Shown one piece after another: positions 37,988-47,414 of a stretch of 64,000 bases of DNA. The translations under genes were made by a program, and so were the position numbers. Source of the stretch: Caulobacter vibrioides (GTDB taxonomy: Bacteria > Pseudomonadota > Alphaproteobacteria > Caulobacterales > Caulobacteraceae); contig NZ_CP023315.3 of the NCBI RefSeq assembly GCF_002310375.3, positions 2,542,001 to 2,606,000 on the forward strand. The letters run 5' to 3'. The notes under the pieces are model-generated. The model searched no databases. It saw nothing but the letters and a program-made list of their open reading frames with translations, and had not been told where the DNA came from. Within the stretch, counting starts at the first letter, position 1, and each line of letters begins with the position of its first letter.

Positions 37988-38605
37988 CTAGTTGATCAGC
38001 ATCTCCTCGATGAGCACGGCGTTCACCTTGGCCGGCGCGGCGACCAGGTTCACCCGGCGCAGCAGCTCGACGCGCAGCTGGTAGGTGCCCTGGCTGCCGT
38101 TCAGGTCTTCAGGGCGAAGCTCGCGAAGGAAGGTCTGGAACATGTCCTGCAACCTGGGGAGATTCGGCGTCAGCTCATCGGCCGTTTCCTCGTCGGGCAG
38201 CTCGAAGGTCAGCTTCAGCTTCAGGAAGGTCGACTTGCCGTCGGCCGTCTGCATGTTCACGACGATGTCGGGCAGCGTGTAGAACACGATACCGTCGGGC
38301 CCTTCCTTGATGACCGGCGTTCCCGCCGCGCCCTCTGCGCCCTTCTCGCCGTCCTTCTTCTCTTCCTTCTTCTCTTCCTTTTTCTTTTCCTTCTTCTCTT
38401 CCTTTTTCTCGCCGTGCTCGCCCGCTTCAGCGGCCGGTTTCGGCTTCAGGAGGAAAAAGGCCGCAGCGCCGCCGCCGCCCAGGACGAGCACGCCCGCAGC
38501 GATGGCGATGATCAGGATTGGCGGCTTCTTTTTCGCCGGAGCTTCGCCCTCAGCGCCCTCTTCGCCTTCGGGAGCGGGAGCTTCCTTGTCGGGTTTCTTG
38601 GCCAC
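37988..38605 (-). CDS. fliL: Flagellar basal body-associated protein FliL
   Basis: This 205-residue protein has a membrane helix (PPILIIAIAAGVLVLGGGGAAAFFLL), a very lysine/glutamate-rich linker (about 80-105) and the periplasmic FliL domain (FYTLPDIVVNMQTADGKSTFLKLKLTFELPDEETADEL). FliL surrounds the stator and supports motor torque; in Caulobacter it is required for motility. It is the first gene of its operon, 27 bases before fliM. A candidate CtrA box lies upstream at 38652-38668. Confidence 0.93.
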   Translation of the reverse strand: MAKKPDKEAPAPEGEEGAEGEAPAKKKPPILIIAIAAGVLVLGGGGAAAFFLLKPKPAAEAGEHGEKKEEKKEKKKEEKKEEKKDGEKGAEGAAGTPVIKEGPDGIVFYTLPDIVVNMQTADGKSTFLKLKLTFELPDEETADELTPNLPRLQDMFQTFLRELRPEDLNGSQGTYQLRVELLRRVNLVAAPAKVNAVLIEEMLIN

Positions 38606-38651
38606 GCGCGCGGTTCCTTGGAATCTACACCCGTACTCATGCGCGAAGCAT

Positions 38652-38668
38652 GGTTAACGATGTGTTTT
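38652..38668 (-). promoter_or_regulatory. Candidate CtrA site in the fliL promoter
   Basis: On the minus strand the sequence is AAAA-CACATCG-TTAACC, matching the second half of the CtrA consensus TTAA-N7-TTAAC exactly and the first half partly. It lies 47 bp upstream of fliL, a class II flagellar gene known to depend on CtrA in Caulobacter. Confidence 0.5.
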
Positions 38669-38764
38669 GGCGGGCAATTGGTCGCAGGCTGAATCTGCCC
38701 GGCAGAGTCCGCCCCGCACCCCGGCGTTAACCTTCCTATTTATTGATTTATAAGAGCTTTTAGC

Positions 38765-38783
38765 GTTGGCACGAAGGTTGCTT
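38765..38783 (+). promoter_or_regulatory. Sigma-54 promoter for flgF-flgG-flgA-flgH
   Basis: TGGCAC (38767-38772), five bases, then TTGCT (38778-38782) is a textbook -24/-12 element, 50 bp upstream of flgF. Immediately upstream is an AT-rich run (38738-38762) suited to IHF bending. Further up, CTGCCCGGCAGAGTCCG (about 38694-38710) resembles FlbD-bound ftr enhancer sequences. Class III flagellar genes in Caulobacter use exactly this arrangement. Confidence 0.85.
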
Positions 38784-38831
38784 CTGAGGGCGTGACGCAT
38801 TTGTCGCGTCAGCCGCCCGAGTTAACTCGCC

Positions 38832-39569
38832 ATGGACAACGCGCTTTATGTCGGCCTCTCGCGTCAGATGACGCTGCGCCGCGAGCTCGACATCGTGGCC
38901 AACAACATCGCCAACGCCAACACCACGGGCTTCAAGGTCGAGGATCTGATGGTCCGCACCGAGCAAGCCAAGCCGGCCAAGACGCTCGACGGCTCCTCGC
39001 CGGTCAAGTTCGTCTTGGACACCGGCGTCGCCCGCAATTTCAGCCAGGGCCCGATGACCAAGACGGGCGGCGACTACGACCTGGCGATCAATGGCATCGG
39101 GTTCTTCAAGGTCCAGACCGCCGGCGGCGAGCGCTATACGCGTGACGGCCGCTTCACCACCAATCCCGAAGGCGTCCTAGTCACCCAGGCCGGCGCGCCG
39201 GTGCTGGACGACGGCGGCGGCCAGATCACGATCGATCCGCGCCTGGGTCCCGTGACCATCGGCAAGGATGGCATCGTCAGCCAGGGCGCCTTGCGGGCCG
39301 GCCGCATCGCGATCGTGCGCCCCGACGACCTCTCCAGCCTCGCCAAGGACGGCGACAACCTTTTCCGCAACACGACCAACACCGCCCCGCAGCCCGTCAC
39401 GGACGCCCAGATCCACCAGGGCATGCTGGAATCCTCGAACGTCCAACCGGTCATCGAGATCACCAAGCTGATCGAGATCCAGCGCGCTTACGAGAGCGTC
39501 GCCAAGATGATGGACAACACCGCCGAACTCTCGCGCACCGCCGTCGAGCGGCTGGGCAAAGTCAATTAA
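38832..39569 (+). CDS. flgF: Flagellar proximal rod protein FlgF
   Basis: This 245-residue rod protein has the N-terminal rod motif LDIVANNIANANTTGFK and the C-terminal ALPHA-helical signature EITKLIEIQRAYESVAKMMDNTAELSRTAVERLG. It forms part of the proximal rod in the periplasm. It is the first gene of the rightward sigma-54 operon, 13 bp before flgG. Confidence 0.94.
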   Translation: MDNALYVGLSRQMTLRRELDIVANNIANANTTGFKVEDLMVRTEQAKPAKTLDGSSPVKFVLDTGVARNFSQGPMTKTGGDYDLAINGIGFFKVQTAGGERYTRDGRFTTNPEGVLVTQAGAPVLDDGGGQITIDPRLGPVTIGKDGIVSQGALRAGRIAIVRPDDLSSLAKDGDNLFRNTTNTAPQPVTDAQIHQGMLESSNVQPVIEITKLIEIQRAYESVAKMMDNTAELSRTAVERLGKVN

Positions 39570-39582
39570 GGAACGCTAGCCG

Positions 39583-40371
39583 ATGCAAGCACTCCGCACC
39601 GCCGCTTCGGGTATGGCTGCTCAGCAGCTGAACGTCGAAGTCATCTCGAACAACATCGCCAACATGAACACCGTTGGCTTCAAGCGCCAACGGGCCGAGT
39701 TCCAGGACCTGCTGTACCAGACGATCGAGCGGGCGGGCTCGCAGTCGTCCAGCGACGGCAATATCGTGCCGACGGGCGTGCAGGTCGGCGGCGGCGTCAA
39801 GGCCGGTTCGGTCTATCGCATCACCGAGCAAGGCACCCCGACCCTGACCGACAGCCCGCTGGACCTGGCGATCCAGGGCAAGGGCTATATGCCGGTCCTG
39901 CTGCCGTCGGGCGAAACCGCCTATACCCGGGCCGGCAACTTCTCGACCAATGATCAGGGCCAGATCGTCACCGAAGACGGCTATCTGGTTCAGCCGGGCA
40001 TCACGATCCCGCAGAACGCCACCGACATCACGATCAGCAAGACCGGCCTTGTGCAGGTCAAGCTGGACGGCCAGACCGCCCCCCAGACCGTCGGCCAGAT
40101 CCAATTGGCCACCTTCCTGAACGAAGGCGGCCTGGAAGCGATCGGCGACAACCTGCTCCTGGAAACCGCCGCCTCGGGCGCGGCGACCCTGGCCGCCCCG
40201 GGCGAACCGGGCTTTGGCATGCTGCTGCAGCACTACACCGAAGCCTCGAACGTCGATGCGGTTTCGGAAATCACCGCCCTGATCACCGCCCAGCGCGCCT
40301 ACGAGATGAACTCGAAGGTGATCTCGACGGCCGATCAGATGCTGCAAGCCACCTCGCAGATGCGGTCGTAA
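39583..40371 (+). CDS. flgG: Flagellar distal rod protein FlgG
   Basis: This 262-residue protein has the typical FlgG N-terminus MQALRTAASGMAAQQLNVEVISNNIANMNTVGFKR (conserved block about 15-35) and the C-terminal SEITALITAQRAYEMNSKVISTADQMLQ. It builds the distal rod that passes through the P and L rings. It is followed by flgA after four bases. Confidence 0.96.
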   Translation: MQALRTAASGMAAQQLNVEVISNNIANMNTVGFKRQRAEFQDLLYQTIERAGSQSSSDGNIVPTGVQVGGGVKAGSVYRITEQGTPTLTDSPLDLAIQGKGYMPVLLPSGETAYTRAGNFSTNDQGQIVTEDGYLVQPGITIPQNATDITISKTGLVQVKLDGQTAPQTVGQIQLATFLNEGGLEAIGDNLLLETAASGAATLAAPGEPGFGMLLQHYTEASNVDAVSEITALITAQRAYEMNSKVISTADQMLQATSQMRS

Positions 40372-40375
40372 GCTC

Positions 40376-41179
40376 ATGAAAACCTTTCTCTTCGCCGCCG
40401 CCGCGACCCTGGTGATCACCGCTCTGTCGGCGCCCGCCTTCGCCGGAACGCCGGTGACCCTGCGGATGGACACCACGGACGCCGATGGCCGCATCACGCT
40501 GGGCGATCTGTTCGACGGCGTCAGCGGCCCCGCCGCCAACCTGGTCGTCGCCCCCCGCATCGGCGCCACCGCCGTGCTCGACGCCGGCCAGGTGCAGGTC
40601 TCGGCCCGTCGCGCCGGCTACGACTGGACCAACGCCAACGGCGTGCGCCGGATCATCGTCCGCGAAGGCGTCGATAACGGCGGCGTCTCGTCGACCGCGA
40701 CGGCCGGCGCTCAGCTTGCCGGAGCCCGTCTTGCCGGCGCCGCGCGCGCCAATGTGGAAGTTCTTGCCTACGCCCGCAGCCTGTCGGCCGGCGAAATCGT
40801 CCAGCCCGAAGATCTGATCTGGGTGAAGATGGCCGGCGCGCCGGCCGATGCGCCCCGCGACGCCGACGCCGTCATCGGCCTCGCCGCCAAGCGCCCCCTG
40901 CGCGAAGGCGCTCCTGTCGCGATGAAGGATGTCGCCGCCGCCCAGGTCATCAAGGCCGGCGATCTGATCACCATCACCTATGAGGACGGCGGGATTTCCC
41001 TGTCGCTGCAAGGCAAGGCCATCGGCGGCGCGGCCGCCGGTGATGTGTTCGCCGTCCAGAACACCCTGTCGAAAAAGGTCATTCAAGCGGTCGCTATCGG
41101 CCCCGGCGTCGCCGCCGTCGGCCCGCAGGCCCAGACCTTGCAAGCTCGTTCGCAACCCCTCCGTTTCGCTGCTCGCTAA
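40376..41179 (+). CDS. flgA: Flagellar basal body P-ring formation protein FlgA
   Basis: This 267-residue protein has a signal peptide (MKTFLFAAAATLVITALSAPAFA) and a SAF domain in the C-terminal half (ARSLSAGEIVQPEDLIWVKM, AKRPLREGAPVAMKDV, KAGDLITITYEDGGISLSLQGKAIG). It is a periplasmic chaperone for P-ring (FlgI) assembly. It lies between flgG and flgH, four and thirteen bases from them. flgI is not in the window. Confidence 0.92.
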   Translation: MKTFLFAAAATLVITALSAPAFAGTPVTLRMDTTDADGRITLGDLFDGVSGPAANLVVAPRIGATAVLDAGQVQVSARRAGYDWTNANGVRRIIVREGVDNGGVSSTATAGAQLAGARLAGAARANVEVLAYARSLSAGEIVQPEDLIWVKMAGAPADAPRDADAVIGLAAKRPLREGAPVAMKDVAAAQVIKAGDLITITYEDGGISLSLQGKAIGGAAAGDVFAVQNTLSKKVIQAVAIGPGVAAVGPQAQTLQARSQPLRFAAR

Positions 41180-41192
41180 GAGGCCAAAGACC

Positions 41193-41927
41193 ATGCGTCG
41201 TCCCGCCATCCTCGCCGCCGCCGTTCTTCTGGCCCCGCTGGCCGCCTGCTCGACCGTCAAGGAAGCCGTCAAAGGCCCTGAGCTGGCCCCGGTCGGCTAC
41301 CCGGCCCAGCTGGCCCCCATGCAGCAGCAGTATGTGTCGGCCCGCGAGCCCGCCCCGCAGGCGGCCTCGGCCAACTCGCTGTGGCGCGTCGGCGCCCGCG
41401 CCTTCTTCAACGACCAGCGCGCCAGCCGCGTCGGCGACATCGTCACCGTGATGATCGACATCGACGACAGCGCCAGCACCAATAACGCCACCAACAGCTC
41501 GCGCACCTCGACCGGCAAGGCTGGGGTCAGCAACTTCCTGGGCCTGGAGTCGAGCCTGGGCAAGGTGCTGCCGGGCGGCTTCGATCCCGCCACCGCTGTG
41601 GACACCAACTCGGCCTTCACCAACGCCGGCTCGGGCGGCGTCAGCCGCTCGGAAAAGATCAGCCTGACCATCGCCGCCGTGGTCAGCCAGGTCCTGCCCA
41701 ACGGCAACATGGTCATCCAGGGCACCCAGGAAGTGCGCACCAACGCCGAGCTGCGCCAGCTGACGGTCGCGGGCATCGTGCGCCCCGAGGACATCTCCTC
41801 GGCCAACACCATCCGTCACACCCAGATCGCCGAAGCCCGCATCAGCTACGGCGGCCGCGGCGACATCAGCCGCGTGCAGAAGACCCCGGCCGGCCAGTCG
41901 CTGGTCGAGAAGTTCTCGCCCTTCTAG
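41193..41927 (+). CDS. flgH: Flagellar L-ring lipoprotein FlgH
   Basis: From the ATG at 41193 it has 244 residues with a lipoprotein signal ending LLAPLAACS. The L-ring domain includes NSLWRVGARAFFNDQRASRVGDIVTV and LPNGNMVIQGTQEVRTNAELRQLTVAGIVRPEDIS. It forms the outer-membrane ring of the basal body. A longer frame from 40980 is not used because it would run through flgA. It is the last flagellar gene of the operon. Confidence 0.94.
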   Translation: MRRPAILAAAVLLAPLAACSTVKEAVKGPELAPVGYPAQLAPMQQQYVSAREPAPQAASANSLWRVGARAFFNDQRASRVGDIVTVMIDIDDSASTNNATNSSRTSTGKAGVSNFLGLESSLGKVLPGGFDPATAVDTNSAFTNAGSGGVSRSEKISLTIAAVVSQVLPNGNMVIQGTQEVRTNAELRQLTVAGIVRPEDISSANTIRHTQIAEARISYGGRGDISRVQKTPAGQSLVEKFSPF

Positions 41928-42043
41928 GCGCGGCTTTCCGGACACAATTGTCGGGCGCGGCGGCCGAGAGGCTTCCGCGCCCGATGCGTTTCAGGAGCCG
42001 TTCAGGTGCGCTCAGCGTTGATCCGATCAGGAGGATCATCGTC

Positions 42044-42508
42044 ATGTCGCCCCGCAGTCTCGCCCTGGCCGCCCTTTCACTCGCGACCGCCCTCGCCGGC
42101 TGCGCGCACGAAAGGATGGTGTCGACCGGGTACCAATGGGCCTATCTCGGTAACGACACGGCAGAGCCCCGCCTCGCCTACGGCCGCCCCAACAGCGACG
42201 ACGTCGTGATGATGATCCGCTGCCAGCCGGGCCGCGACCAGATCGATCTCGCCGTGGCGGGCCTAAGCGAGGCTGAACTGGTTCTGGCGTCTGGCCGGAC
42301 CCAGAGCCGCTTTGAGGCCGTGAAGGTCCAGGATCCCATGAGCGGCGATCTTCTCGAAGCGCGAGGGAAGGCCAGCGCCCCGGCGCTTAAGGCGTTCCGT
42401 CAGTCCGGCGCCCTTGCCGTGCTCACCAAGGACAAGCGCCACAGCCTGGCGGCTAAAGCCCACGATCAAGGGCAGGTGCACGCGTTCTTCAAGGCTTGCG
42501 GCGCCTAG
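42044..42508 (+). CDS. Small lipoprotein, unknown function
   Basis: This is a 154-residue protein from the ATG at 42044 behind a strong AGGAGG. The signal ends in a lipobox (LATALAGC), predicting an outer-membrane or periplasmic lipoprotein. The mature part is a compact domain with no family I recognise. It follows flgH by 117 bp on the same strand and may have its own promoter. It is convergent with the GH43 gene, 15 bases away. Confidence 0.7.
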   Translation: MSPRSLALAALSLATALAGCAHERMVSTGYQWAYLGNDTAEPRLAYGRPNSDDVVMMIRCQPGRDQIDLAVAGLSEAELVLASGRTQSRFEAVKVQDPMSGDLLEARGKASAPALKAFRQSGALAVLTKDKRHSLAAKAHDQGQVHAFFKACGA

Positions 42509-42523
42509 ACCCGAAGGTCGCGC

Positions 42524-44104
42524 CTAGGGTTTGCCCAAGGTGAAGCTGTCTATGTCGAGCCGCCCTTGCCCACCGTTGGGATTGTAGCAGAACAGGCCGA
42601 ACTGCTCGCCCTGGAAGGTGCCGGTCCTCCAGTCGAACGCCAACGGAAAGTCACCCGGCAGCGTGACCCAGGCCTTGCCGTCCGGGCTGTAGCTCAGCGT
42701 GCTTTTGTCGGTCGTGAAGTCCATCGTCACAGCCAGCCACAGATCGGTCGGAGCAACCTTGTGAGGCTGGGAGACCGAGAGGATCTTTGATCCCTGGACC
42801 GTGCTCTCGATCAAGCGTGCGCTGACCGCCCCCTGGCCCTCTGAGGTTCGGGTTACGACCAATTGGCTCGAAAACTTGCCGAAGGAGCCGAGGCCGCACT
42901 GGTCGCCGACCGCCAGCCCCCGAATATCCAGCTTGGCAACGCCCCGGCTTCGCGGTCCCTGCCCCTTCTGAACGAGCGTGTTTCGAGCGGTCCAAAAGGC
43001 GTCGCTCGTTGTCGCCTTCAACCGCATGAACCCTGGCCGCTCGGTCAGTGACCACCGCTGGTCGTCAGGATTATGGTTCCACTGCCATTGGCGCCCCAGC
43101 ACGCTCGTCGAGAAATCATCAGAGCTGGGCGGCTCCTTGAACGGGTGGCCCTGGATCGGCTTCACGGCGCTGGCGGGCGCCCGGCCGGGGGCCTCGGGCG
43201 TGCCCCACACAGGCCAGTCGTCCTGCCAGAACACCGGACTGATATTGGTCACGCGACCCACTGCGCCAGCGTCCAGCATGACAAAGCCGTACCAGCCTCC
43301 GTCGGGCAAATCGACGAGTGCGCCCTGGTGCCCGCCTGTCGTGTCATCGATTTGAGGCCGCGTCTCCCAAGGGCCGGTGAGGCTCTTGGCGCGCGAAACC
43401 GTCAGTCCCAGGCGAGAGGGAATAGCGTTGAACAGATAGTACCAGTCGCCACGCCGGATCAGCTTGGAGCCTTCAGCGCCCTTGTTGAAGTGGACGACGC
43501 GCGCGTCGACCACGGCGGACAGGTCGTCGTTCAGGCTCAGCAGCGTGATCGTGCCGTCCGAGCCTATCGACGTTACGATATAGGCTTTCCCATCGGTGTC
43601 GAAGAACAGGCCGGGATCGAAGGCCTCGCGGTCGAGCTCCCACATCGTCCAGGGCTCGGTGACCCCGGCGGCCGAGTAGATCCGCGTGCGGCCGCCCACT
43701 GGCGTCACAGCGACGTAGAAGCGGCCCTTGTGATAGCGCAGGCTAGGGGCGTAGACGCCGCGCCGATAATCACCGCCCTCGGTCAGGTCGTACTTCGGGT
43801 TGCCTGTCAGCCTCGGCATCACGTGGCTGGCGATGTCCCAGTTTACCAGGTCCTTGGAATGCAGGATCACCAAGCCGGGCGTGTTCACAAAGGTCGTCGA
43901 GGCAAAATAGAAGTCCTCGCCGACCCGGATGATGTCGGGATCGGGATAGTCGGCATTGAGCGGCGGGTTCGTGTAAGTCCCCTGCCCTGAGTCCGAACGC
44001 CAGACCTGCGCGACGCTGACGGGGGCCGCTGCGATGATGAGCAAGCCGACGACGCCGCACGATAGGGACCTTAGCACCGCTCCCAACCTCGTCGCCTGCG
44101 CCAT
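42524..44104 (-). CDS. Exported GH43 glycoside hydrolase (beta-xylosidase/arabinofuranosidase type)
   Basis: This protein is about 526 residues from the ATG at 44104; a TTG at 44137 in the same frame is less likely. A signal peptide ends near VSVAQ. The five-bladed propeller of family GH43 is seen in YTNPPLNADYPDPDIIRVGEDFYFASTTF (general base Asp in YPDPD), VYAPSLRYHKGRFYV and EGSKLIRRGDWYYLF. A C-terminal beta-sandwich (about 330-526) resembles the domain of GH43 beta-xylosidases. It likely cuts xylo-oligosaccharides or arabinosyl links in the periplasm. It stands alone between flagellar and isoprenoid genes. Confidence 0.85.
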   Translation of the reverse strand: MAQATRLGAVLRSLSCGVVGLLIIAAAPVSVAQVWRSDSGQGTYTNPPLNADYPDPDIIRVGEDFYFASTTFVNTPGLVILHSKDLVNWDIASHVMPRLTGNPKYDLTEGGDYRRGVYAPSLRYHKGRFYVAVTPVGGRTRIYSAAGVTEPWTMWELDREAFDPGLFFDTDGKAYIVTSIGSDGTITLLSLNDDLSAVVDARVVHFNKGAEGSKLIRRGDWYYLFNAIPSRLGLTVSRAKSLTGPWETRPQIDDTTGGHQGALVDLPDGGWYGFVMLDAGAVGRVTNISPVFWQDDWPVWGTPEAPGRAPASAVKPIQGHPFKEPPSSDDFSTSVLGRQWQWNHNPDDQRWSLTERPGFMRLKATTSDAFWTARNTLVQKGQGPRSRGVAKLDIRGLAVGDQCGLGSFGKFSSQLVVTRTSEGQGAVSARLIESTVQGSKILSVSQPHKVAPTDLWLAVTMDFTTDKSTLSYSPDGKAWVTLPGDFPLAFDWRTGTFQGEQFGLFCYNPNGGQGRLDIDSFTLGKP

Positions 44105-44199
44105 CCCAGGACTCCCCAAAACTGATGCCGACGACAATCCAGCACGCGCACCGCTGACGAAAGACGTCAGCGGTCTTGCCCCGGCAGCTGCGGCCGTGA

Positions 44200-46122
44200 T
44201 TAAGCCCGCCGCCCCGTGCCCGCCGCGCTGACATTGTCCATGCCCAGCGCCGACAGCGCCCCGCTCAGGATGCCTTCGGCGTCCAGACCGGCCTGGGCGT
44301 ACATCGCGTCAGGCTTGTCTTGATCCTGGAAGACGTCCGGCAGGCAAAGCGTGCGGATCTTCAGGCCGCGATCGAAAGCGCCGTGCTGGGCCAGGGCCTG
44401 CAGCACGAAGGCGCCGAAGCCGCCCATGGCGCCCTCTTCCACCGTGACGATGGCTTCGTGCTCGCGCGCCAGGCGCAGCAGCAGATCAAGGTCCAGCGGC
44501 TTGGCGAAGCGGGCGTCGCAGACCGTCGCGGAAAGCCCGCGCGCGGCCAGCAGGTCGGCGGCCTTCAGGCTCTCAGACAGGCGGGTGCCGAACGAGACGA
44601 TGGCGACGCTGGTTCCCTCGCGGACGATGCGACCCTTGCCGATCTCCAGCGGCTCGGCGATGGCCGGCATGTCCAGGCCCAGCCCCTCGCCGCGCGGATA
44701 GCGGAAGGCGCTGGGGCGGTCGTCGATCGCCGCAGCGGTGGCGACCATGCGGGCCAGCTCCACCTCGTCGGCGGCGGCCATCAGCACCATGCCCGGCAGA
44801 GCGCCCATGAAGCCGATGTCGAAGCTGCCGGCGTGGGTGGGACCATCGGCGCCGACGAGACCGGCGCGGTCCATGGCGAAGCGCACCGGCAGGCCCTGGA
44901 TGGCGACGTCGTGCACCACCTGGTCGTAGCCGCGCTGCAGGAAGGTCGAATAGATCGCCGCGAACGGCTTCATGCCGTCGGCCGCCATGCCCGCAGCGAA
45001 GGTCACCGCGTGCTGCTCGGCGATGCCGACGTCGAAGGTGCGCTCGGGGAAAGCCTTGCCGAACAGATCAAGGCCGGTGCCCGAGGGCATGGCGGCGGTG
45101 ATCGCGACGATCTTGTCGTCCTTCTCGGCCTGCTTGATCAGTTCCTGGGCGAAGACCTTGGTGTAGCTGGGCGGGCCGCCGGCCGCCTTCTGCTGCTGGC
45201 CGGTGACGACGTCGAACTTGACCACCGCGTGCAGCTTGTCGGCCGCGCCCTCGGCCGGGGCGTAGCCCTTGCCCTTCTGGGTGACGCAGTGGACCAGCAC
45301 CGGCTTGTCGCCGAACGCCTTGGCGTTCTTCAGCACGCTGACCAGGGCGTCCATGTCGTGGCCGTCGATCGGGCCGACATAGTAGAAGCCGAGCTCCTCG
45401 AAGAAGGTGCCGCCGGTGACCATGCCACGGGCGTATTCCTCGGCCTTGCGCGCGGCTTCGCGCATCGGCGTGGGCAGCTTCTCGACGACGGTCTTGCCCA
45501 GCTTGCGCACCGAACGATAGGCGCCGCCCGACACGAGGTTGGCGAGGTACGCGCTCATGCCGCCCACTGGCGGGGCGATCGACATGTCGTTGTCGTTGAG
45601 GATGACGATCAGGCGCTTGGTGGTGTCGGTCGCCGCGTTCATCGCCTCATAGGCCATGCCCGCGCCCAGCGAGCCGTCGCCGATCACGGCGATGACGCTG
45701 TTGTCCTCGCCCTTGGCGTCACGCGCGGCGCAGAAGCCCAGCGCCGCCGAGATAGAGGTTGCCGCGTGGGCCGCGCCGAACGGGTCGTACTCGCTCTCGG
45801 CCCGCTTGGTGAAGCCCGACAGGCCGCCGCCCTGGCGCAGGGTGCGGATGCGGTCGCGGCGACCCGTGAGGATCTTGTGCGGATAGGCCTGGTGGCCGAC
45901 GTCCCAGATGACGATGTCCTTGGGCGTCTCGAACACGTGGTGCAGGGCGACCGTCAGCTCGACCACGCCCAGGCCCGCGCCCAGGTGTCCGCCCGTCACC
46001 GACACGGCGTCGATCGTCTCGGCGCGTACCTCCGCCGCAAGCTGCTTCAGCTCCGCGAGGGACAGCCCGCGCGTGTCGGCGGGCGAGACGATGGTGTCGA
46101 GGAGAGGCGTTTTGGATGACAT
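44200..46122 (-). CDS. dxs: 1-deoxy-D-xylulose-5-phosphate synthase
   Basis: This 640-residue transketolase-like enzyme has the TPP motif [15 protein letters not shown]...NDNDMSI (about 155-190), [14 protein letters not shown], the pyrimidine-domain [15 protein letters not shown], and the C-terminal domain. It condenses pyruvate and glyceraldehyde-3-phosphate to DXP, the first step of the MEP isoprenoid pathway. It ends an operon xseB-ispA-dxs, 17 bases after ispA. Confidence 0.96.
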   Translation of the reverse strand: MSSKTPLLDTIVSPADTRGLSLAELKQLAAEVRAETIDAVSVTGGHLGAGLGVVELTVALHHVFETPKDIVIWDVGHQAYPHKILTGRRDRIRTLRQGGGLSGFTKRAESEYDPFGAAHAATSISAALGFCAARDAKGEDNSVIAVIGDGSLGAGMAYEAMNAATDTTKRLIVILNDNDMSIAPPVGGMSAYLANLVSGGAYRSVRKLGKTVVEKLPTPMREAARKAEEYARGMVTGGTFFEELGFYYVGPIDGHDMDALVSVLKNAKAFGDKPVLVHCVTQKGKGYAPAEGAADKLHAVVKFDVVTGQQQKAAGGPPSYTKVFAQELIKQAEKDDKIVAITAAMPSGTGLDLFGKAFPERTFDVGIAEQHAVTFAAGMAADGMKPFAAIYSTFLQRGYDQVVHDVAIQGLPVRFAMDRAGLVGADGPTHAGSFDIGFMGALPGMVLMAAADEVELARMVATAAAIDDRPSAFRYPRGEGLGLDMPAIAEPLEIGKGRIVREGTSVAIVSFGTRLSESLKAADLLAARGLSATVCDARFAKPLDLDLLLRLAREHEAIVTVEEGAMGGFGAFVLQALAQHGAFDRGLKIRTLCLPDVFQDQDKPDAMYAQAGLDAEGILSGALSALGMDNVSAAGTGRRA

Positions 46123-46139
46123 ATCTGTAAAAAGCGCGG

Positions 46140-47024
46140 TCAGTTGCGACGGTCCAGCACGAAATCAACGCTCACGCGGAGATGTTCGGCTCGTTCGCCA
46201 AAGATTTCGAGATGGGAACGCGTCTGCTCGGCCAAAAGCGCCACGCGCTCCTTGGCCGCATCCAACCCCAACAAAGTGACGTAGTTGGCCTTGCCCTTGA
46301 CGGCGTCCTTGCCGCCGGCGGCCTTGCCCAGGGTTTCCTCGTCGCCCTCGGCGTCGAGGATGTCATCGACGATCTGGTAGGCTAGGCCCAGGTCCTGGGC
46401 GAACGCCATCAGGGCCGATCGCTCGGCGTCCTTGGCGCGGGCGATGATCAGCGGAATTTCAAAGGCGAAGGCGATCAGCGCGCCCGTCTTCAGGCGCTGC
46501 ATGCGCGCCACCGCGCCCAGGTCGTCGCGAACGCCCAGGAGGTCGATCATCTGGCCGCCGCACATGCCGCGCGCGCCAGAGGCGATGGCCAGCTTGCGCA
46601 CCAGCTCCGAGCGGACATGGCCGTCGTCGTGGGTGTCGGGATGGGCCATGATCTCGAAGGCGGCCGTCTGCAGCGCGTCGCCCGCAAGAATGGCCGTGGC
46701 CTCGTCATACTGTTTGTGCACGGTGGGACGCCCCCGACGCACGTCGTCGTCGTCCATCGCCGGCAGATCGTCATGCACCAAGCTGTAGGCGTGGATGCAC
46801 TCCAGCGCGCAAGCCGCGCGCAGCACCGGTCGCTCGGGCAGGTCGAACATTTTGCCCGTTTCCAGGGCGAAGAACGGCCGCAGGCGCTTGCCCGGGCCCA
46901 GGGCCGCATAGCGCATGGCCTCGGTCAGGCGGCTCTCGGGACCGTCGGCGCGCGGCAACAGCTCGTCCAGCGCCACGGTGACGATGTCGGCCGCCTGGAC
47001 GATCCGCTTGGCAAGGTCGCTCAT
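46140..47024 (-). CDS. ispA: Farnesyl/geranylgeranyl diphosphate synthase (polyprenyl synthetase)
   Basis: The protein is 294 residues from the ATG at 47024. The first Asp-rich motif is [13 protein letters not shown], the second is [13 protein letters not shown], and [10 protein letters not shown] is the IPP-binding motif. It extends dimethylallyl diphosphate with IPP to farnesyl diphosphate for carotenoid, quinone and undecaprenyl synthesis. It lies between xseB and dxs, a common alphaproteobacterial order that links precursor supply to elongation. A start six codons earlier is possible. Confidence 0.93.
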   Translation of the reverse strand: MSDLAKRIVQAADIVTVALDELLPRADGPESRLTEAMRYAALGPGKRLRPFFALETGKMFDLPERPVLRAACALECIHAYSLVHDDLPAMDDDDVRRGRPTVHKQYDEATAILAGDALQTAAFEIMAHPDTHDDGHVRSELVRKLAIASGARGMCGGQMIDLLGVRDDLGAVARMQRLKTGALIAFAFEIPLIIARAKDAERSALMAFAQDLGLAYQIVDDILDAEGDEETLGKAAGGKDAVKGKANYVTLLGLDAAKERVALLAEQTRSHLEIFGERAEHLRVSVDFVLDRRN

Positions 47025-47061
47025 GAGGGGGTCCCCTCGCACGCCGGGCGCTCGCCGGGCA

Positions 47062-47316
47062 TCAGTTGAACTCGGCCGGTTCCGCGGCCACCGCGCCGCC
47101 CTGCCCCAGCACGATCTTTTCGACCTTCAAGCGCGCGGCCTCGAGCTTCTTCTCGCAGTGCGCCTTCAAGGCCGCGCCGCGCTCGTAGATGTCGATCGAG
47201 CGCTCAAGGGCGGCCTGGCCCGACTCCAGCTCCTGGACGATGCGCTCCAGCTGCGACAGCGCTTCCTCGAAGCTGAGGGCGGAGATGTCGGCGGGAGTAT
47301 TCGCAGCGTCGGTCAT
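47062..47316 (-). CDS. xseB: Exodeoxyribonuclease VII small subunit
   Basis: From the ATG at 47316 it has 84 residues. [45 protein letters not shown] is the XseB signature, two helices forming a coiled hairpin. It binds XseA (not here) to form exonuclease VII, which degrades single-stranded DNA. It is first in xseB-ispA-dxs. A longer frame to 47370 lacks a good start. Confidence 0.92.
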   Translation of the reverse strand: MTDAANTPADISALSFEEALSQLERIVQELESGQAALERSIDIYERGAALKAHCEKKLEAARLKVEKIVLGQGGAVAAEPAEFN

Positions 47317-47414
47317 TTCAACTCTCAGGTGAACAGCCGTCAGCCTAGTGGCGACAAGCGGCGCGGGCAACGGCCTAGAGCCAAGGCGTGGTTAAGGGAA
47401 GAGGCTTTGGCGGG

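Noticed and set aside
38340..38410. Pyrimidine-rich TTCTTC/TTCC tandem pattern
   Set aside because: It encodes the Lys/Glu-rich linker of FliL on the minus strand, so it is coding low complexity and not a separate repeat, though it could be slippage-prone.
44320..46119. 599-codon plus-strand frame opposite dxs
   Set aside because: Complement of an unmistakable dxs gene.
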